A stretch of DNA of 37,874 nt from Prochlorococcus sp. AG-402-L23 (GCA_003216635.1 QCIO01000014.1:1-37874), one strand, 5' to 3'; numbered from the stretch's first letter, positions 6,968-15,757 are shown. The notes: generated from the letters alone by a model not told the origin. A program made the numbers and translations.

Positions 6968-8164
6968 ATTATTTTTTTGGCTTAATTCAAGCCTATTCGC
7001 CAAAGGTTTAGCTGAAAGACCTTGTATTCCAACTGTCATCAATATAGTAAGAAAAACTAAACCTTGGAGACGGCCAGCTCCAAGGATACCAGCCTGCTCT
7101 AATCTGATAGAAAAAAGAGACGCTACAGCTGCAGTAACAATGCCTCTTGGGGCTAACCACCCTAAAAATATTTTTTCTTTTAAGTTCAATTCTCTCCCAA
7201 TTGTTGCTATCCAGATAGAGATAGGCCGAACAATTACCATCAACATAAAAACGCAAACAACCCCTCCCCAGCCAAGCGGACTTAATTCACCCCAAGAAAC
7301 GTCAGCGGCCAAAAGAGGGAAAAGAACTGTTATTGCTAATTGAGCTAATTCACCTATTAGATTATCCAATCTCTCCTTATCTATAACTTCTCTTTTGCCT
7401 ACAATAAAACCTGCCGCGACTGAAGCCGGCAAGCCTGATTCTGGTAAAAAATATTCGCAAATTCCATACACAAGGAAAATAAATCCAAGGGTAACTTGAA
7501 GCTCTATACCAAATGAGGCTTCATTTTTTATTTTTTTTAAAATTTCTGATAGTAACCATCCTGCAATTAATCCGATTAAGACTCCTCCCCCTAATCTTTG
7601 CATTAATGCTATAAATACATCGTTAATCCCACGAAGGTCCCCTAAAGTTAGTTCTAAAAGCAGTAATGCTAGTACTGCACCAATTGGTTCAAGCAACAAC
7701 CCCTCAGCTTTTAAAACTTCCGAGAGTGGGGAAGCTAATTTTATTTGTTCCACTAATGGAGAGACAACTGTTGGTCCAGTAGCTAAAACTATGGCACTAT
7801 ATATTCCTGCGACTTGCCATGAGAGGCCAGCAAGCCAATGGGCAATAAAAATTCCAGCTGATAATGAAATAAAAAGTCTTACCAATGAAATTTTCAAAAC
7901 AGTATTTCTTATATTCCCCTCAGGCAGTTTTAAATTTAATCCCCCTTCAAAAAGAACCAAACAGACCAAAAGCCCCACAATAGTTTCAAGCCCTTGCCCG
8001 AGATCTAAAGGCTCAACAAGTCCTAATCCTGATCTCCCGATGAATAATCCAGAAAGCAATAAAATAACAACACTTGGGAATCCTGTAAAAGAAGAAAATA
8101 ATCGAGCGCAAGCACCTGCAAATACAGTTATCCCCCAAAGTAATCCAAGCCTTTCAGGCGTCAT
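6959..8164 (-). CDS. CPA1-family Na+(K+)/H+ antiporter
   Basis: A 401-residue inner-membrane protein with about 12 hydrophobic segments. FPSVVILLLSGLFIG and LVLFEGGLNL (71-78) near the N terminus and the unwound-helix motif ATGPTVVSP (128-136) place it in the monovalent cation:proton antiporter-1 group, where the more common motif is TDPV. No C-terminal cytosolic regulatory domain is present. It would exchange sodium or potassium for protons, a job expected of a marine cell. It starts at ATG and is convergent with gltX, overlapping it by nine bases. The exact cation is not predictable from sequence. Confidence 0.85.
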   Translation of the reverse strand: MTPERLGLLWGITVFAGACARLFSSFTGFPSVVILLLSGLFIGRSGLGLVEPLDLGQGLETIVGLLVCLVLFEGGLNLKLPEGNIRNTVLKISLVRLFISLSAGIFIAHWLAGLSWQVAGIYSAIVLATGPTVVSPLVEQIKLASPLSEVLKAEGLLLEPIGAVLALLLLELTLGDLRGINDVFIALMQRLGGGVLIGLIAGWLLSEILKKIKNEASFGIELQVTLGFIFLVYGICEYFLPESGLPASVAAGFIVGKREVIDKERLDNLIGELAQLAITVLFPLLAADVSWGELSPLGWGGVVCVFMLMVIVRPISIWIATIGRELNLKEKIFLGWLAPRGIVTAAVASLFSIRLEQAGILGAGRLQGLVFLTILMTVGIQGLSAKPLANRLELSQKNNLD

Positions 8165-8327
8165 ATAAAATTATAAATAATAAAAATATTAATTATTTTG
8201 ATTAAATCAATAATCTTATCTCAAGTCCAATAAATACAATATTTTTTAATTTAATTCATCGGCTTAACAAGAGTAATTTTTATTAAATCTTTCAAAACTA
8301 CTTTTAAGAAAATGAATTTTATTTCTA

Positions 8328-8504
8328 TTAAGAAAACTGGCTTATTAAAGCAATAATTAAAATAATAATTCCTATACCAACAGTTGCCATCCTTCCATTC
8401 CATATTTCAGCTTGAGGGGTAAAACCTCTTTTCCACAAATTCAGTTCCTTTTTATCAACGAAGTTTTTTGTCTCTTTAATATCGATTTTAGGTTGTTTGT
8501 TCAT
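8328..8504 (-). CDS. hli: High-light-inducible protein (Hli), single helix
   Basis: A 58-residue gene found by reading the strand by hand, from ATG at 8504 to TAA at 8328-8330. The C-terminal half holds the chlorophyll-binding motif AEIWNGRMATVG followed by a single membrane helix of Ile/Leu residues (IGIIILIIALIS). The N terminus is charged and Lys-rich. Hli proteins are single-helix relatives of plant light-harvesting proteins that bind chlorophyll and protect photosystems under excess light. It starts five bases after the tsaD stop on the same strand, so the two are probably co-transcribed. The family call is firm; which Hli subtype is not assigned. Confidence 0.92.
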   Translation of the reverse strand: MNKQPKIDIKETKNFVDKKELNLWKRGFTPQAEIWNGRMATVGIGIIILIIALISQFS

Positions 8505-8509
8505 TGAAG

Positions 8510-9580
8510 TTAGAAAGGAGGATTTTCTTCATAAAGGGTATTTGCTTGTTCAATTGATAGTCTTCCTGCGACACCTAATTTAAGGGAACTTAAATGATCC
8601 TTAAATTTGATCCTGAACAATGCCGCCGCTCCAATCATTGCCGCATTATCTGTACAGAGATTAAGGGGAGCTAAATAAACTTTAATAGATTTTTTACTAG
8701 CTTCACTAATCATCATTTTTCTTAATGTATTATTAGCAGCCACTCCCCCAACCACAACAACATTATCCAAGCTATGATCTTCTGCGCATTTTATTGTTCT
8801 CTCTACCAAGACCTCTGCCACTACTCTCTCAAAACTTGCAGCAATATCAGGAATTGGAACGGTCTTCCCATCCAAATTTATTCTCTCAACTAATCTTAAT
8901 ACGGCAGTTTTTAGACCACTAAAAGAGAAATCATATTTAAGAAATCCACCTTTTTTGTCAGAAATCCTGCATTTTGGTAAATTAAATTTCATTGGGTCCC
9001 CATTTTTAGCAATCTTTTCAATTGCCGGTCCTCCTGGATAACTAAGACCTAATAGCCTGCCAACTTTATCAAAGGCTTCTCCAGCAGCATCATCAAAACT
9101 TTTTCCGAGTCTTTGCATTCCCCTTCTATCATCAACCTTTATCAATTCAGTATGCCCGCCGCTAACAAGTAATGTAAGAAAAGATTTCTTTGGATAGTTT
9201 TCTGAAAATAGAATTGAAGACAAATGTCCCTCCAAATGATGAATTCCCAAAAATGGTTTTGAATATAACATGCAAAGTGATCTTGCAGTTATAGAGCCAA
9301 CTCGTAAACAACCAACTAATCCAGGAGCTACAGTTGATGCAATATAATCGACTTCCTCAATTTTGATTTTTGATTCTTCTAAAGCCTCATCTAAAACAAA
9401 AGGTAATAATTCTAAATGCTTTCTAGCTGCAAGTTCAGGCACAACTCCTCCCCATTTTGAATGATCTTCAATTTGAGAGGCAATTATATTTGAATGTATT
9501 CTGAAAGTATCGCCAATATTAGAAACTATTGAGACAGATGTCTCATCACAACTTGTTTCAATAGCTAAAACTTTATACAT
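8510..9580 (-). CDS. tsaD: tRNA N6-adenosine threonylcarbamoyltransferase
   Basis: A 356-residue ASKHA-fold enzyme that places threonylcarbamoyl on A37 of ANN-decoding tRNAs, working with TsaB, TsaE and TsaC. Visible signatures are ETSCDETSVSIV near residues 8-19, the metal-binding HHLEGH at 114-119 and the phosphate loop VSGGHTEL at 139-146, then VVVGGVAANN in the C-terminal domain. Length is typical for the bacterial enzyme. The ATG at 9580 diverges from psaF, 65 bases away. The hli gene follows on the same strand. Confidence 0.96.
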   Translation of the reverse strand: MYKVLAIETSCDETSVSIVSNIGDTFRIHSNIIASQIEDHSKWGGVVPELAARKHLELLPFVLDEALEESKIKIEEVDYIASTVAPGLVGCLRVGSITARSLCMLYSKPFLGIHHLEGHLSSILFSENYPKKSFLTLLVSGGHTELIKVDDRRGMQRLGKSFDDAAGEAFDKVGRLLGLSYPGGPAIEKIAKNGDPMKFNLPKCRISDKKGGFLKYDFSFSGLKTAVLRLVERINLDGKTVPIPDIAASFERVVAEVLVERTIKCAEDHSLDNVVVVGGVAANNTLRKMMISEASKKSIKVYLAPLNLCTDNAAMIGAAALFRIKFKDHLSSLKLGVAGRLSIEQANTLYEENPPF

Positions 9581-9645
9581 TTTTGATTCAACTTGTTCTA
9601 TTTTAATATTAATTTCTTACTTAACACACTATAAGGAATTAAAGA

Positions 9646-10209
9646 TTGCAACTTATGAAATTATTTTTTTCAATCATAACCTCAGTTTTTCTGTTCCTCG
9701 GAATCACTCCAATTGCTCTAGCTGCAAATGGGCCTGCCTTAAACGCAGATAGAGCTAGCACAGAATATACTGCTTCAGCTCTCACAAAATGCTCTGAAAA
9801 TCCCAAATTCATTGAGAGAGCAAATTCTGCAACTACTCAAAAAGACATCGCAAGATTTGAAAGATACGGAAAAGCATCATGCGGAGATGATGGTCTTCCA
9901 CATTTAATAATTGGACCTCCTCTTGAGCCATGGGGAGCCCTTTTAAATAGAGGTCATGAAGGAGATTTACTGATTCCAGGAGTATTGTTCATTTACATTG
10001 CTGGAATTATAGGTTGGTCAGGAAGAGAGTATCTGATTGAATCAAAAAAGGCTAAGAATCCAGCAGATCTTGAGATCATTATTGATCTAGACTTAGCCAG
10101 AAAATGTCTTGTAAAAGGAGCGCAATGGCCTCTTCTTGCTAATAAACAAGGTAGAAATGGAGATTTAAGAGAGAAAGATAACAATATTACACTTAATGGT
10201 CCTCGCTAA
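9646..10209 (+). CDS. psaF: Photosystem I subunit III (PsaF)
   Basis: A 187-residue thylakoid protein. A hydrophobic signal peptide ends near residue 26 (PIALA followed by ANGPALN), placing the N-terminal domain in the lumen. The core LTKCSENPKF with a second cysteine in KASCGDDG, then GDLLIPGVLFIYIAGIIGWSGR as a membrane helix, matches PsaF, which supports plastocyanin or cytochrome docking on PSI. I use the TTG at 9646 because AAGGA at 9633-9637 is spaced eight bases from it; the ATG at 9655 would shorten the protein by three residues and has worse spacing. psaJ follows after 28 bases. Confidence 0.95.
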   Translation: MQLMKLFFSIITSVFLFLGITPIALAANGPALNADRASTEYTASALTKCSENPKFIERANSATTQKDIARFERYGKASCGDDGLPHLIIGPPLEPWGALLNRGHEGDLLIPGVLFIYIAGIIGWSGREYLIESKKAKNPADLEIIIDLDLARKCLVKGAQWPLLANKQGRNGDLREKDNNITLNGPR

Positions 10210-10237
10210 AAATCTTTAAAAAACTTTCATAAAACAA

Positions 10238-10372
10238 ATGTTCAAAATTCTAAACACAAAATTTGTTAGATCTGCTCCAGTGGTAGCAGCAATTTGGCTA
10301 AGCCTTACAGCTGGAATAATTATTGAATTTAATAGGTTTTTTCCAGATTTATTATTCCATCCAATGAGCTAA
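10238..10372 (+). CDS. psaJ: Photosystem I subunit IX (PsaJ)
   Basis: A 44-residue gene read by hand from ATG 10238 to TAA at 10370-10372. The protein opens with [18 protein letters not shown], continues as one membrane helix ([12 protein letters not shown]) and ends [14 protein letters not shown], the standard PsaJ layout and length. PsaJ is a peripheral helix next to PsaF that helps hold PSI chlorophylls. It is the second gene of the psaF-psaJ operon, and a strong hairpin terminator starts seven bases after its stop. Confidence 0.95.
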   Translation: MFKILNTKFVRSAPVVAAIWLSLTAGIIIEFNRFFPDLLFHPMS

Positions 10373-10379
10373 TAAATAG

Positions 10380-10413
10380 AAAATAATCAAGTTTTTATGA
10401 ACTTGATTATTTT
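10380..10413. terminator. Bidirectional hairpin terminator shared by psaFJ and gmk
   Basis: AAAATAATCAAGTT (10380-10393) and AACTTGATTATTTT (10400-10413) form a perfect 14-pair stem with a six-base loop. T runs follow on both strands (the right arm continues TTTT on the plus strand, and AAAA on the other end reads as T on the minus strand). The gmk stop codon lies within the stem, so the last nine codons of gmk are also part of the terminator of psaJ. Confidence 0.85.
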
Positions 10414-10941
10414 TTTTGCTGTTTCATCAACATTGTGATTTATTAATGCAAAATCAAATTGATTTGATACTGAAATCTCATAATTAGCCCTTGAGAGTCT
10501 TTTTTTAATTGCCTCTTCTTTTTCTGTACCTCTATTTCTTATTCTTCTCTCTAACTCTTTTCTATCAGGAGGAAGTAAAAATATTGACATTGAATTAGGA
10601 AACTTATTTTTTATTTGCGTTGCACCCTCAACTTCAATTTCAAGTAGTACGGTAAATCCCTTTTTTATTTTCTCATTAACAGAAGACAAAGGCGTTCCAT
10701 AGTAGTTTCCAGCGAATTGAGCCCATTCAAGGAACAGGTTTTGTTCAATCATTTCTTTAAACTTTTCTTGATTTAAAAAGTAGTAATTTTCTCCGTCCTT
10801 CTCTCCCTCTCTAGGTTCTCTAGTAGTAGCAGATATTGAAAGCCAAAAATTTTTTTCTTTACCTAATATTTCTTTAACAACTGTGCCTTTACCTACCCCG
10901 CTGGGTCCAGTAAGGATAATAAGTTTTTTTTGATTTTTCAT
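10387..10941 (-). CDS. gmk: Guanylate kinase
   Basis: A 184-residue enzyme that phosphorylates GMP to GDP. The P-loop GPSGVGKGT is at residues 12-20. SATTREPREGEKDGENYYF contains the GMP-binding arginine and tyrosine residues, and LLEIEVEGATQIK fits the Walker B-like part. RRIRNRGTE carries the lid arginines. Length is slightly short (usual 190-210). Starts at ATG 10941, diverging from the Rqc2-like gene 49 bases away, and its 3' end is built into the hairpin shared with psaJ. Confidence 0.95.
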   Translation of the reverse strand: MKNQKKLIILTGPSGVGKGTVVKEILGKEKNFWLSISATTREPREGEKDGENYYFLNQEKFKEMIEQNLFLEWAQFAGNYYGTPLSSVNEKIKKGFTVLLEIEVEGATQIKNKFPNSMSIFLLPPDRKELERRIRNRGTEKEEAIKKRLSRANYEISVSNQFDFALINHNVDETAKKIIKFIKT

Positions 10942-10990
10942 ATTAAATTTTTTACAGTAAAATAAACATCTTGTGAATTAAAAAGGAATA

Positions 10991-12715
10991 ATGCAAAAAG
11001 GTGTTCCACAGATAATGGATATTACATCTATTAGATCTGTATTGCGTTATTTAACAAAGAACATCTTACCTACAAAATTTGAAACTGCCCAACAACCAGA
11101 GCCTAATACAATTCAATTATGTTTCAGAGGAGTTGATTCTCAAACATGGTTAGAGGTTTCATGGAATGGAGACTCTCCTAGAATACTAAAGATAAATAAG
11201 CCAGAGAAGATTGGGAGAGAAAGCACACTTTCTAAACAAATAAGATATGGATTAAAGTATATGGCTTTAATTTCAATTGATCAAGATGATTTCGAGAGAG
11301 TTATAAAATTTAGTTTTGCAAAAAAACCTGGAGATGAAATTAATAAGTATTTAATTTTTGAATTAATGGGAAAACATAGTAATATTTTTTATTTGGATAA
11401 TAAATATAAAATAATTGCCGTTGGTAAACAAATTAAATCAAGTCAATCTAGTTTTAGAACAATTTCAACAGGATCAATTTATTCTGGCCCTCCAGTCAAT
11501 CTCAAAAAACAACCTAGAGAAGATGAGTCTTTTCAATCATGGAAAGACTCAATTTCAATAGTACCTGAGTCTTTGAAATACTGTTTAATAAATACCTATC
11601 AAGGAGTTAGCCCTATCCTCACAAAACAATTAGAGGTTGTTAGCAAAACTGGCAATTCGGAAATAATGGAAAAAAATATCGATTTCATTAGCGATTCGGA
11701 CTTAAAGGAGATATTCAAAAATTGGAAGATTTGGATAAATAGGTTTAAAAACAATAACTTTACCTTTTCTACATTTAACAAAGATTTTTATTGCGTTTGG
11801 TTTTTTGATAAGGAAATTAATTGCGAAAATAAAATAGATTTATGCACCAGTTTAGAGAATTATTATGATTATCATCTGAAACAAAAAAAACTTGAATTGT
11901 TGGAAAAGAAAATTGAAGGGATAATCTTTAAACAGACAAATACTGAAAAAAAGAATTTAAATATTCAATATGATCTTCTGATAAAATCAGAAAACTATGA
12001 GGTATATAAAGAAAAAGCTGATAATATATTCACTTCAAATGAAATTAAAAAACAAGATATTATTAAAGGACAAAAACTATATAAAAAGTCAAAAAAACTA
12101 AAGAGATCTAGAGAATTAATAAAAGAAAGATTAAGTATTTACAAAACAAATATAGAAAGATTGGATGAATTCACTACGCTTCTAGAAAATTTAAATTCTT
12201 TAAATCATGAAGAACTTTTTATGAGAATCAAATTACTAGAAGAAATTATGGAAGAAATTTGTAACGAGTTTAATATCAATATAAAGAGGCAAAAAGAAGA
12301 TCAGAAAAGTACATATGAGATAGAATCTTCACCAATTCAAGTTGACACTCCCACAGGATTGAAGCTTCAGGTAGGGCGAAATATGAGGCAAAATGACTTA
12401 ATAAGCTTTAAGTTCTCAAAAAAAGGCGATTTATGGTTTCATGCTCAGGAATCACCAGGCAGTCATGTAGTTTTGAAGTCTTCATCTCAAGTGGCATCTG
12501 AACAAGATCTTCAAATAGCTGCAGATTTAGCTGCTTTATTTAGTAAGGCAAAAAGAAACATTAAAGTTCCAATTAATTTAGTAAAGATTAAAGATTTGCA
12601 AAAAATCAAAAAAGGAGGACCGGGTTGCGTTTCCTTTAAAAATAGAGAAATTATTTGGGGAAATCCTACAAGAGGAGAAGATTACATTAAAAAAAATCTT
12701 AAAACAGTAATTTAG
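10991..12715 (+). CDS. rqcH: Rqc2/RqcH-like NFACT family protein
   Basis: A 574-residue protein of the NFACT family (older label: fibronectin-binding protein A). The N-terminal domain begins MDITSIRSVLRYL; a long Lys/Glu-rich coiled coil spans about 290-430; the C-terminal NFACT-R (DUF814) domain has DLWFHAQESPGSHVVL near 480-495. RqcH proteins bind stalled 50S-peptidyl-tRNA complexes and direct C-terminal alanine tailing of the blocked chain. The start is uncertain: ATG 10991 has AAGGA only three bases upstream, while ATG 11015 gives the usual family N terminus. Identification with RqcH is by family; the tailing role in cyanobacteria is inferred. Confidence 0.88.
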   Translation: MQKGVPQIMDITSIRSVLRYLTKNILPTKFETAQQPEPNTIQLCFRGVDSQTWLEVSWNGDSPRILKINKPEKIGRESTLSKQIRYGLKYMALISIDQDDFERVIKFSFAKKPGDEINKYLIFELMGKHSNIFYLDNKYKIIAVGKQIKSSQSSFRTISTGSIYSGPPVNLKKQPREDESFQSWKDSISIVPESLKYCLINTYQGVSPILTKQLEVVSKTGNSEIMEKNIDFISDSDLKEIFKNWKIWINRFKNNNFTFSTFNKDFYCVWFFDKEINCENKIDLCTSLENYYDYHLKQKKLELLEKKIEGIIFKQTNTEKKNLNIQYDLLIKSENYEVYKEKADNIFTSNEIKKQDIIKGQKLYKKSKKLKRSRELIKERLSIYKTNIERLDEFTTLLENLNSLNHEELFMRIKLLEEIMEEICNEFNINIKRQKEDQKSTYEIESSPIQVDTPTGLKLQVGRNMRQNDLISFKFSKKGDLWFHAQESPGSHVVLKSSSQVASEQDLQIAADLAALFSKAKRNIKVPINLVKIKDLQKIKKGGPGCVSFKNREIIWGNPTRGEDYIKKNLKTVI

Positions 12716-12717
12716 TT

Positions 12718-12723
12718 TATAAT
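12718..12723 (+). promoter_or_regulatory. -10 hexamer before the 86-residue membrane protein gene
   Basis: A perfect TATAAT stands 20 bases before the ATG at 12744, just past the rqcH stop. No good -35 is seen. In DNA this AT-rich the hexamer may be accidental. Confidence 0.3.
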
Positions 12724-12743
12724 AAAAAAAATTTTAAATCTAA

Positions 12744-13004
12744 ATGTTTGATTTTCTTTTGGGCACTCATGAATTTTTAGGAAATCATAGTTTTCCAGAA
12801 TTTATTGTTGGATATCTATTTGGTGCTGCATTAATAATTGGAGCTCCTACTGTTTTCTTACTACTTGCCTTCGTAAGCGCTTTAATGAAAACTAATGGGA
12901 AAATGGGTGGGTATAGAGAATATGAAACTTATGGTGAATCATCCCTAAATGATGCTCCTCCTTTCTTATTACCAGATCCAACTAATCCTAAATTAAGCAA
13001 ATAA
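12744..13004 (+). CDS. Small conserved membrane protein of unknown function
   Basis: An 86-residue protein from ATG 12744. Residues about 18-47 are strongly hydrophobic (PEFIVGYLFGAALIIG then PTVFLLLAFVSALM), enough for one long or two tightly packed helices. The C-terminal 35 residues are hydrophilic with repeated Tyr/Glu and a proline-rich end (PPFLLPDPTNP). No cysteine, histidine cluster or known motif is seen. It lies between rqcH and tatC, upstream of the cytochrome b6f genes, so a thylakoid role is possible but unproven. Confidence 0.7.
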   Translation: MFDFLLGTHEFLGNHSFPEFIVGYLFGAALIIGAPTVFLLLAFVSALMKTNGKMGGYREYETYGESSLNDAPPFLLPDPTNPKLSK

Positions 13005-13084
13005 TTAATTTTATCGAAAAATAAATTGGCCTTTGACAATAGTAATTTTAAACTTTTTTCTTACAAAATCTTTTTCAAATAATA

Positions 13085-13843
13085 ATGAGAGGTACAGGTC
13101 AAAGTGAAAATAAATTGTCAGATTTGATGACTTTTAGTGATCATTTAGAGGAGCTTCGTCAAAGGATACTAAACTCAATTTACTCAATACTTATTTCAAT
13201 ATTCTTTAGTTTTCTAATCATAAAGCCATTAATATCTTTTTTAGAAATCCCAGCTGGTGATATTCATTTACTACAACTTGCACCAGGAGAGTTTTTATTT
13301 GTCGCTATTAAAGTTGCAGGTTACAGCGGATTGATAGTTTCTATGCCCTATATTTTTTATCAAATAATATTATTCATTTCTCCTGGTTTAACAAAACAAG
13401 AAAAAAGCCTTATCTTGCCCGCAGTTTTTGGTTCAGGTCTTCTGTTTTTTTTAGGATTAATTTTTTCATGGTGGATATTAGTCCCTGCAGCAATAAATTT
13501 CTTCATTAGTTTCGGTGCTGATATTGTTGAACCAACTTGGTCTATAGAAAGATATTTTGATTTTGTCCTCTTATTAATGTCCAGCACTGCAATAGCTTTT
13601 CAATTGCCAGTATTACAATTTATTCTTGGTTCTCTTGGAATAATCACAACAGAAAAAATGATTTCGAATTGGAAGATAGTTGTAATTTCCTCCGCAATAT
13701 TATCTGCAGTGATTACCCCTTCAACAGACCCATTGACTATGTCTTTGCTATCTATGTCAATTGTGTTTTTATATTTTGTGGGTACTGGATTAACTTACTT
13801 ATCAGAAAATCTTAAGTCAAAAACTCTTTCATCTTCTCATTAA
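13085..13843 (+). CDS. tatC: Sec-independent (Tat) translocase subunit TatC
   Basis: A 252-residue protein with six predicted membrane helices, the receptor of the twin-arginine export pathway that moves folded proteins across the thylakoid or plasma membrane. The N-terminal cytosolic motif MTFSDHLEELRQRIL is the signature, with the conserved Glu-Glu-Leu-Arg contact to twin-arginine signals. LFSWWILVPAAINFF and the AVITPSTDP segment before the last helices fit the family. The ATG at 13085 follows a perfect TTGACA (13033-13038) that lacks a matching -10. It overlaps the convergent DUF3067 gene by 32 bases; petC, a Tat substrate, begins 409 bases downstream. Confidence 0.95.
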   Translation: MRGTGQSENKLSDLMTFSDHLEELRQRILNSIYSILISIFFSFLIIKPLISFLEIPAGDIHLLQLAPGEFLFVAIKVAGYSGLIVSMPYIFYQIILFISPGLTKQEKSLILPAVFGSGLLFFLGLIFSWWILVPAAINFFISFGADIVEPTWSIERYFDFVLLLMSSTAIAFQLPVLQFILGSLGIITTEKMISNWKIVVISSAILSAVITPSTDPLTMSLLSMSIVFLYFVGTGLTYLSENLKSKTLSSSH

Positions 13844-14129
13844 GATTTAATTGCAAGCTGACAGCTCTACCTAACCTTGGCTTAGCATTGACTTTCTTTA
13901 GCCATTCCCTCACTTCTTCTGAATATCCACATCTATTTAAAATCTCGATTTTATCAGCTATCGATTTTTTATATTCATCTTCACTTAAAGGGAATGATTC
14001 CTGTCCAAGAAATCCCCACATCATTTGAAAATAAACAAATTTTCCTCTTCTAAAGAGTTTAAAATCATACTTTTTCCCCCAGCGATGAATCAAATAATGT
14101 ATAACTTCATCTACTAGCAATGGGGTCAT
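13812..14129 (-). CDS. DUF3067 family protein
   Basis: A 105-residue soluble protein that I recognise as the DUF3067 family of cyanobacteria and chloroplasts. It opens MTPLLVDEVIHYLIHRWGKKYDF, contains FVYFQMMWGFLGQESFPLSEDEY in the middle and ends with basic residues (KPRLGRAVSLQL). No catalytic motif, signal peptide or membrane helix is seen. It is encoded opposite to tatC and petC, with 32 bases of its 3' end inside tatC. Function is unknown; the position between tatC and petC hints at a link with thylakoid protein maturation, which is inference only. Confidence 0.85.
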   Translation of the reverse strand: MTPLLVDEVIHYLIHRWGKKYDFKLFRRGKFVYFQMMWGFLGQESFPLSEDEYKKSIADKIEILNRCGYSEEVREWLKKVNAKPRLGRAVSLQLNLNEKMKEFLT

Positions 14130-14252
14130 TTAAATCAATTAATTAAGACTTCCTAAACTTTTACTTTAAATTATTAAAAGTCCTATCTATTTGCAACAGA
14201 AATTGAACAATTTGCTTCATAATAACTAATAAATAACAGAACCAAGTAGCGA

Positions 14253-14789
14253 ATGACTCAATTAAGTTCCAATGATGTCCCTTCAATGGGTCGAAGGCAA
14301 TTTATGAATCTTCTTACATTTGGTACTGCAACTGGTGTAGCGTTAGGAGCCCTTTACCCTGTCGCGAATTATTTCATGCCTTTAAGAGCAGGTGGTGGTG
14401 GTGGTGGAACTTCTGCTAAAGATGAATTAGGGAATCCAATAACTAAGACAGGTTGGTTAGCTACCCATCAAGCAGGAGACAGGAGTCTAGTTCAGGGTCT
14501 AAAGGGAGATCCAACTTATCTAATAGTTAATGAGGGTGGGGAAATAGGAGAATTTGGTTTAAATGCAATTTGTACTCATTTAGGTTGCGTTGTCCCATGG
14601 GATAGTGGTGCTAATAAATTCATATGTCCTTGTCATGGCAGTCAGTACGATACTAATGGGAAGGTAGTAAGAGGACCTGCTCCTTTATCTTTAGCTCTAG
14701 CTCATGTCGATATTGAAGAAGATGCTGTACTCGTCAAACAATGGTCAGAAACTGACTTTAGAACTAATGAAAATCCATGGTGGGCATAA
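14253..14789 (+). CDS. petC: Rieske iron-sulfur protein of the cytochrome b6f complex
   Basis: A 178-residue thylakoid protein. The two cluster-binding boxes are CTHLGC (107-112) and CPCHGSQY (125-132), supplying two Cys and two His for the 2Fe-2S centre. The N terminus has an uncleaved Tat-type anchor: GRRQFMNLL at 13-21 and a hydrophobic helix ([19 protein letters not shown]), then a flexible glycine hinge (AGGGGGGT). It passes electrons from plastoquinol to cytochrome f. The ATG at 14253 leads the petC-petA operon; petA begins four bases after its stop. Confidence 0.97.
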   Translation: MTQLSSNDVPSMGRRQFMNLLTFGTATGVALGALYPVANYFMPLRAGGGGGGTSAKDELGNPITKTGWLATHQAGDRSLVQGLKGDPTYLIVNEGGEIGEFGLNAICTHLGCVVPWDSGANKFICPCHGSQYDTNGKVVRGPAPLSLALAHVDIEEDAVLVKQWSETDFRTNENPWWA

Positions 14790-14793
14790 AAAA

Positions 14794-15747
14794 ATGAAAG
14801 GTCTTAAAAATCAAATCATGAAAAAAACAAGTTTATTTATCTGTACTCTGCTTTTGATTTCGAGCATTGTATTTTATCCAAAGATCACTTTTGCTTATCC
14901 ATTTTGGGCTCAGCAAAACTATGAATCACCAAGAGAGGCCACAGGAAAGATAGTCTGCGCAAATTGTCATCTAGCTCAGATGCCTACAATTGCAGAGGTT
15001 CCACAATCTGTTGGGGCAGACAGTGTTTTCAAAGCTGTAGTCAAAATACCCTACAAAAATGACTTAAAAGAGATCGGTGCTGATGGTTCTGAAGTCCCAT
15101 TACAAGTTGGTGCTGTTGTAATGCTGCCTGATGGCTTTAAACTTGCTCCACAAGAAAGATGGACCGAAGAAATTAAAGAGGAGACTGAGGGGGTTTATTT
15201 CACTAACTACAGTGAAGAGAAAGATAATATCATCATTGTAGGACCTTTACCTGGCGATACTAATAAGGAAATAGTTTTCCCTGTACTTTCCCCTGATCCA
15301 TCCACTAATAAAGAATATCACTATGGAAAATACTCGTTACATATCGGAGGCAATAGAGGTAGAGGTCAGGTATACCCAACTGGAGACAAAAGCAATAATG
15401 TAGTTTTCACTTCTTCCACCTCAGGAACTATAAATTCAATAGAAACAATTCAAGATGGTAGCTATAAGGTCAATATAGAAAACGATAATGGTGAGATAAC
15501 TACTGAAGCAGTACCTGTTGGTCCTCAACTTATCGTAAAAGCACAAGACAAAATTAATGCAGGTGACCCTCTTACTAATGATCCCAACGTTGGAGGCTTT
15601 GGGCAATTAGATGCTGAGGTTGTACTTCAGAGCCCTTATAGAGTAATTGGATTAATTGCATTCTTCATTGGTGTAGGCCTAACACAAATACTTTTAGTAT
15701 TAAAGAAAAAACAAGTAGAAAAAGTGCAAGCAGCAGAGGGTATCTAA
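14794..15747 (+). CDS. petA: Cytochrome f of the cytochrome b6f complex
   Basis: A 317-residue precursor. The signal peptide ends at ITFA (residue 34), and mature cytochrome f starts [17 protein letters not shown], where the tyrosine amine is the axial heme ligand. CANCH (55-59) binds heme c covalently. The lumenal beta-rich domain follows, and one C-terminal helix ([20 protein letters not shown]) anchors it with a stromal tail [10 protein letters not shown] start at ATG 14794, four bases after petC; the ATG at 14818 would still give a usable signal peptide, and a longer frame into petC is unsupported. It reduces plastocyanin or cytochrome c6. Confidence 0.97.
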   Translation: MKGLKNQIMKKTSLFICTLLLISSIVFYPKITFAYPFWAQQNYESPREATGKIVCANCHLAQMPTIAEVPQSVGADSVFKAVVKIPYKNDLKEIGADGSEVPLQVGAVVMLPDGFKLAPQERWTEEIKEETEGVYFTNYSEEKDNIIIVGPLPGDTNKEIVFPVLSPDPSTNKEYHYGKYSLHIGGNRGRGQVYPTGDKSNNVVFTSSTSGTINSIETIQDGSYKVNIENDNGEITTEAVPVGPQLIVKAQDKINAGDPLTNDPNVGGFGQLDAEVVLQSPYRVIGLIAFFIGVGLTQILLVLKKKQVEKVQAAEGI

Positions 15748-15757
15748 CTTTCTTTAA

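Noticed and set aside
6973-7000. Short hairpin (GGCTT/AAGCC) near the gltX/antiporter 3' ends
   Set aside because: The T-rich run is on the wrong side for both transcripts, so it is not a convincing terminator.
7791-8168. Plus-strand open frame of 125 codons opposite the antiporter gene
   Set aside because: The minus-strand frame codes a complete membrane transporter with family motifs; the plus frame is a shadow with a Pro/Ser-rich, unstructured product.
13033-13038. Perfect TTGACA before tatC
   Set aside because: No acceptable -10 hexamer lies 15-19 bases downstream, so I do not list it as a promoter.
14704-14793. Extended petA reading frame starting inside petC
   Set aside because: The added 30 residues would overlap petC and put charged residues before the signal peptide; ATG 14794 or 14818 gives a normal signal peptide.
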